Source: Hemicentrotus pulcherrimus (taxonomy: Eukaryota > Echinodermata > Echinoidea > Camarodonta > Strongylocentrotidae). Taken from it: a DNA stretch of 11,380 bases. Location: assembly GCA_003118195.1 (NCBI GenBank), contig BEXV01000505.1, positions 111,135-122,514 of the forward strand, read 5' to 3'. Below the pieces are notes generated by a model. The model was given only the letters and a program-made list of their open reading frames with translations. It did not search any database and was not told the DNA's origin. Both the position numbers and the translations under genes were made by a program. Below, one piece after another: positions 7,894 through 11,380 of the stretch. The number at the start of each line of letters is the position of its first letter. Positions within the stretch are counted from its first letter, which is position 1.

Positions 7894-7914
7894 CCATCCC
7901 GGAGTCCGGGATGG
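7894..7914. repeat. second hairpin, 9-bp perfect arms
   Basis: CCATCCCGG (7894-7902) and CCGGGATGG (7906-7914) are exact complements around the loop AGT. It abuts the 26-bp hairpin without a gap. A T (7893) and A (7915) could extend it by one pair in competition with the first hairpin. Confidence 0.9.
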
Positions 7915-7922
7915 AGTTGTGT

Positions 7923-8265
7923 CTGTTTTCATCAGCTCGAGTTTGCAAAAATTTAATAACCGATGGTTTCAGGCTCGGGACATTATCCCTATGCTCAAAC
8001 TTGCGTCTTCACATGCAGACCGATCCGGCGACCGATACGCTCATCACAAACTAGCTCGGATGCCATGGGCGCAAAATAAGCCTGCTATTTTCCAAATAGT
8101 GGGATATTTTCAAAACAAGATCAAGATTTATCGGGATATTTTTTTTGACCAAATATCCCGCTAGGTGCAACTGCGGGCTGATGAAGAAACAAATTGACTG
8201 ATTAATTTTCGATCGGGATAGTTAAAATAGCGGGTTATTTGGCAAACTCTAGCTAATAAAAACAG
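7923..8265. mobile_element. 343-bp element with 28-bp imperfect terminal inverted repeats
   Basis: 7923-7950 and the reverse complement of 8238-8265 match at 24 of 28 positions (CTGTTTT, AGCT, GAGTTTGC are shared). Similarity continues weakly inwards (TTTAA, then ATAACC-GAT versus CTATCCCGAT). The interior holds several copies of a (AGC)GGGATATTT word in both orientations (8097-8109, 8132-8141, 8147-8163 inverted, 8228-8240). An open frame at 7919-8164 is contained in the repeat and is not credible as a gene. No transposase and no clear duplication were found. Just outside the right end, AACAGGCCGTCAACAAGACC (8261-8280) again resembles the 11-bp array unit. Confidence 0.55.
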
Positions 8266-8585
8266 GCCGTCAACAAGACCATGAACCCTTCTTCAAGAGG
8301 AAGATCAAATTTCTACTTTGCCTCGTAATTACCACCGAGTTCATTCGAGTTTCAAGTATGAGGGGTGTGGTTTTTTACCGCTCTTTCAAATTCTCCTAAT
8401 CTTTACTTTTTATGTTAAAATTTGATAACTTTTGTTCAAGTGTGACGTTTTATAATATTGGCATCCTCACAGGGGCTGCGGGGTATTGTAAAGTACAGCT
8501 TTCTTCAATGATTTGATATATTATTTTTTAGTGTAAACCAGGAAGGGTTGCGAGGATGGAAGAGGTGCAGTCCTGAAATTACATC

Positions 8586-9038
8586 AGGCCTAAAATAAAA
8601 AAAGTTTTGCATTGCCCTTTGGGTGCCAAAACATCGGTCGGTCAGTCGGATTTTTTTTTATCAAACTTTTTTTGTCGCCCTCTTTGGGCCGATATTTTCA
8701 GATTTGAATTTTTCTTTTTCTTTTTCCCGCCCTCTTTTAGCTGATATTTCTCAGTTTGTAATGCTTTTAAACATGTGCTTAAGCGTCATTATTCCAGTGA
8801 TATCTTTTTCACCTCATAATTATCCATGGTTTGCACGATTGAGAATGTTGGAACAATTAGATTTTATGCATTCATATCCCATAAAAAATAAAAAACATAT
8901 ATTTTTATTTATTAATTTAAAAAATCTAAAAAACGGTAAAAAAATATATTTAAAAAATATTTTAAAGTGCCGACCGTAGAGTTTCAGATTTTTGGGTCGG
9001 TCGCAAAGGGCAATACGACAAGTTTTTATTTTAGGCTT
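8586..9038. mobile_element. MITE-like element with ATTGCCCTTTG terminal inverted repeats
   Basis: The left end (about 8586-8622: GGCCTAAAATAAAAA, then ATTGCCCTTTG) and the reverse complement of the right end (about 9004-9038: AGCCTAAAATAAAAA, then ATTGCCCTTTG) match over roughly 35 bp with a few differences. Inside, TCGGTCGGTCAGTCGG (8635-8649) faces GGGTCGGTCGC (8993-9003). The core is AT-rich. It includes two related segments with a 52-bp period, each starting CGCCCTCTTT and followed by GATATTT (8676-8706 and 8728-8758). Overlapping 115-118-codon frames on both strands arise from low-complexity A/T sequence. No convincing target-site duplication was seen. Confidence 0.65.
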
Positions 9039-9048
9039 CATACTAATC

Positions 9049-9065
9049 GGGTAGGGAGGGAGGGG
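9049..9065 (+). other. canonical G-quadruplex motif
   Basis: GGGTAGGGAGGGAGGGG has four G-tracts of at least three with loops of 2, 1 and 1 nt, which satisfies the classical G4 pattern and predicts a stable structure. It lies 10 bp beyond the end of the 453-bp inverted-repeat element. Confidence 0.8.
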
Positions 9066-9153
9066 TTGATATATATAGTAAAGGGGCGTGCAAAACCTGT
9101 AACATTTTGAGTTATATTTAAACATGTACATGTTTATACCATATTTTATGTAA

Positions 9154-9183
9154 TTTCTTTCTTTCAATTCTTTCTTTCTTTCT
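9154..9183 (+). repeat. interrupted (TTTC)n microsatellite
   Basis: TTTCTTTCTTTC, a short AATTC interruption, then TTTCTTTCTTTC. Simple sequence. Confidence 0.85.
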
Positions 9184-10341
9184 GGACACGTAGGAAAAGC
9201 AGAACCATTAAATTAAGCAATAAAGCAATCCAGCTGTATTCTTTTAAAATAATCATAATATTCAACTTTACATATACATTATATATATTTGTCTAAACCA
9301 ATCCAGTCAAAGGTTTAACAAAAATCTCTATGAAGCATAACAACGCCCCTGTCCACTCGTTACATTATTAATGCATCCACACATCGTAATTGGGTTCATC
9401 AAAATAGTAGGCTTATTTTAATCTGTGCAGAAATTATCTAGGGATGTATTAATACTTGGGCTTTCTTCCGCATTTGGAGTTGATGAAATACTCAGAAATA
9501 GAGTTCTGATTTTAGTCAAGATATCTTGAGGGTGTTAAAATGACGAAACTTGTATTTCATTGCATTTTTATTTTTGGCCACGTTTCCTCAAATCACTAAT
9601 CAGTTGCTTTTCTTCGACCTTAATTTACCCAACAAGCTTTGCTCTAAGCTCCTATTCGGACTTTTACTGAAAATCTTTAATATTTGTTATGAATTTGCGG
9701 CAGTTGGTGATTGTTCTTTGTGATGATAAATACGACCTTTGACCTTGCAGTTTGCCTAACCGGATGATGATTTAGATTACGTAACTTGTGCAATGAACGA
9801 ATACATATGAAATCAAAATAAAATCACTACAAATTAATAACGAAAGAAGACGTGTGCTATTCTTACACGATGCACATCGGAAGTTATACTGTACAAAATA
9901 ATTACGATCGGTTAGATCAGAGAGATTTAATGAAGGAAGGACATGTACAAACTGATTGTGTAAATGAAAATCACAAAAAACGGCCACCTTGTTTGAATTC
10001 GTTCGAATAAAGAACAAGAAAATCTTTCTATTCCTCATTCACTATATTGCCCAGGGATGTGAGATAATTATACGTGATTACCCTTGAGCTGTTAGGGGCG
10101 GCTGGAAACATTTGTAGTGCATTTTGACACTCTTTTCTAGCATATCGCCTATTAATGATGTATTCATCATCATTACAAAGTATCATCAGAGAGACCTATT
10201 AGCCAACGGTCATAACATTAGTCATTTGTTCTCTTTTTTCTGTGTGTTTTTTTTTTGTTGTTGATGAAGTAAATGGAAAACATCATGCTACAAGTTATAA
10301 AGGAAATAGAGAAATGACTGTGCCCATTTATATTCTGTTGA
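9184..10341. other. non-coding stretch (probable intron)
   Basis: AT-rich with no supported exon. An acceptor-like TTGACCTTGCAG at 9739-9750 is followed by sequence whose phase-1-compatible frame stops after four codons, so it cannot be an inserted coding exon between the two called exons. The 88-codon - frame (9772-10038) has no recognised features. Confidence 0.45.
9733..9745 (-). promoter_or_regulatory. DR1 nuclear-receptor-type motif
   Basis: On the - strand this reads AGGTCAAAGGTCG: two AGGTCA-like half-sites spaced by one base, with one mismatch in the second. DR1 sites of this form are bound by the HNF4, COUP-TF and RXR families. The match is a short motif only, with no functional evidence. 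Confidence 0.35.
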
Positions 10342-10352
10342 CCCCCCCCCCC
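10342..10352 (+). repeat. poly-C run (11 nt)
   Basis: Eleven consecutive C, followed by TCTCCC. Simple homopolymer. Confidence 0.9.
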
Positions 10353-10721
10353 TCTCCCGCAAAATAGCTACTTTGATAATACTTCATCAGTAATCCCTAA
10401 ACAAATCTTTAATTGATTTTGGACAAGAAAATGTATAGGCTTAACATTATTGTTAAAATATCCCTGTTCGAATTTTGGAAATGCTCTAGTCTACTCTGTC
10501 CCCGTTCAAATATACCATTTCTTCCTTCTTTATCAAGTATATTGAAGTTAGTTACTCCCTTTTCGGTGTTGGGTGCAATGGGTGGTGGGGTGGTAACTAG
10601 CTTGTTCATTTAACTAAATTATTGGCCTTACACCTTACACTCTGTGCATATTTGGACATAATATCCATGAATGCATTTTTGGACCCATATAATCATGATA
10701 TATATTTTTTTTTCCTCGCAG

Positions 10722-10802
10722 TAAATCGATCACCATCGCCGGATGTCGACGTCGATATCATTCACAAAGGAGTTATGCCAACAACAAGCATCCCATCTGA
10801 AG
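10722..10802 (+). CDS. candidate internal exon, unknown protein
   Basis: A T-rich tract, TATATTTTTTTTTCCTCGCAG, forms a good acceptor before 10722, and the donor GAAG|GTAAAT follows at 10803. The 81-bp exon is symmetric (phase 1 to phase 1). Joined to the exon ending at 6119, the leftover G plus TA gives a Val codon. The exon then encodes NRSPSPDVDVDIIHKGVM and PTTSIPSE with no stop. The peptide is Ser/Pro/Asp-rich with no domain and reads as a disordered linker; SPSP could be a phosphorylation site. The frame also stays open in the flanking intron (10622-10897), so absence of stops alone is weak support. The case rests on splice sites, phase and composition. No family is recognised. Confidence 0.5.
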
Positions 10803-10908
10803 GTAAATTTCACATTTTTATCCGTCTCTTTCTCTCCTTGACACCAATCTACACCTGGGCGGAGGGTGGCAAAAACGGATTAAAGTCTAGCCATTAAATA
10901 ATATGTCT

Positions 10909-10980
10909 GGGATTCGAAGCCTCAACTCTTGGATCGAAAGTTAAAAAGTGAATGAACCACTAAACAAAGGCACCCCCACT
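10909..10980 (-). repeat. second tRNA-Glu-like sequence (SINE head)
   Basis: On the - strand an A-box-like TAGTGGTTCAT (10952-10962) is followed by a putative anticodon loop CTTTCGA (TTC, Glu). A near-consensus B box, GCTTCGAATCC (10910-10920), comes next. The A-to-B spacing (42 bp) and the words TAGTGGTTCATT and TTCGAATCCCA agree with the copy at 4096-4166. The acceptor ends do not pair, so it is not a working tRNA. It lies just downstream of the candidate exon at 10722, in the opposite orientation. Confidence 0.5.
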
Positions 10981-11357
10981 GCGTCCATTGCTTTGGTGTT
11001 TTATTTCGTGCACTATTGCCGCTATATATGGCATTTTAAGATCTTCGATAATTAAGCTGTTTATGGCTCTAAAAAAAAGAAAGAAAATTAGTTATCCATT
11101 ATAGATATGGATTGACTTATCAGATAAACTTACTATGCATAACTACACTATGTGGGATGACCAAGTTTGAAAGGGGGCTATTATTTGATGATGTTTTAGT
11201 TTGTTTATTTGTTTGTTTATTTTATTCTCAAGATTGTCATTTTGGCCCTATCATTAGATTCTGCCATAATATTTGTTTTCTGTTAAATTACGGAGAACAT
11301 GTTGACTTCCCGGGTTGACTTGTGCCCTTAGTTGTCTCTCTTACTAAATCTCTCCCT
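10981..11357. other. non-coding stretch
   Basis: AT-rich with a TTTG/TTTA-rich patch around 11195-11225. The 68-codon + frame (11112-11318) has low-complexity composition and no splice signals that fit the upstream exon phase. No gene is called. Confidence 0.45.
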
Positions 11358-11380
11358 CCCCCCCCCCCCCCCCCCCCCCC
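11358..11380 (+). repeat. poly-C homopolymer at window end
   Basis: Twenty-three consecutive C to the last base, mirroring the poly-C start of the window. Confidence 0.95.

Noticed and set aside
7919..8164. 81-codon + frame
   Set aside because: It lies almost entirely within the 343-bp inverted-repeat element and includes its internal repeated words.
8623..9167. 118-codon + frame and 115-codon - frame overlapping one another
   Set aside because: Both largely fall within the 453-bp inverted-repeat element and its AT-rich core. The peptides are Phe/Ile/Lys/Asn-rich low complexity without splice or domain support.
9739..9780. Acceptor-like TTGACCTTGCAG as an extra exon between the two called exons
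   Set aside because: The phase-1-compatible frame stops after four codons and no donor follows.
10409..10613. 66-codon frames open on both strands over the same 200 bp
   Set aside because: Mutual openness reflects AT-rich chance. Neither frame has splice sites or recognisable motifs.

Overview
The window looks like non-coding and lightly coding DNA from an animal nuclear genome. It is AT-rich, has long intergenic or intronic stretches, consensus GT-AG splice signals, Pol III-type SINEs, MITE-like inverted repeats, microsatellites and many poly-C/poly-G runs. The SINE type (a tRNA-Thr-like head followed by a GTCGATGC...CTAGTGCCC body) and the abundance of poly-C tracts resemble sea urchin or other echinoderm genomes. 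That assignment comes from recall and was not searched. No prokaryotic operon, phage, CRISPR array or defence system is visible.

Layout. 1-20 is poly-C at the window edge. 318-635 is a 312-bp MITE-like element with 86-bp inverted termini and a TTA duplication. 861-1071 and 6636-6847 are two + strand copies of one tRNA-derived SINE. 4096-4166 and about 10909-10980 are two - strand tRNA-Glu-like (SINE-head) sequences. Three short CpG-dense patches (about 1393-1466, 2484-2533, 5095-5170) stand out from the AT-rich background. 3457-3492 is a (TC)18 microsatellite. 5593-5634 is a small inverted repeat, and 5783-5849 holds poly-C runs around an NNN gap. 7695-9038 is the densest structured area: an 11-bp tandem array, a perfect 26-bp hairpin, a second 9-bp hairpin, a 343-bp inverted-repeat element and a 453-bp inverted-repeat element, several of them sharing ACCGAC/GTCGGT words. 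A G-quadruplex-type motif follows at 9049-9065. The window ends in poly-C (11358-11380).

Coding content is small. Two candidate exons on the + strand, 6020-6119 and 10722-10802, each have good splice signals. They are phase-compatible across a roughly 4.6-kb intron (phase 1 to phase 1) and together would encode a Ser/Pro/Asp-rich, probably disordered N-terminal segment of about 57 residues beginning at an ATG at 6029. I cannot name the gene. If the pair is real, everything from 6120 to 10721, including the structured repeat cluster, is intronic. The other open frames of 60-120 codons are AT-rich, low-complexity or repeat-derived and are not supported as genes.
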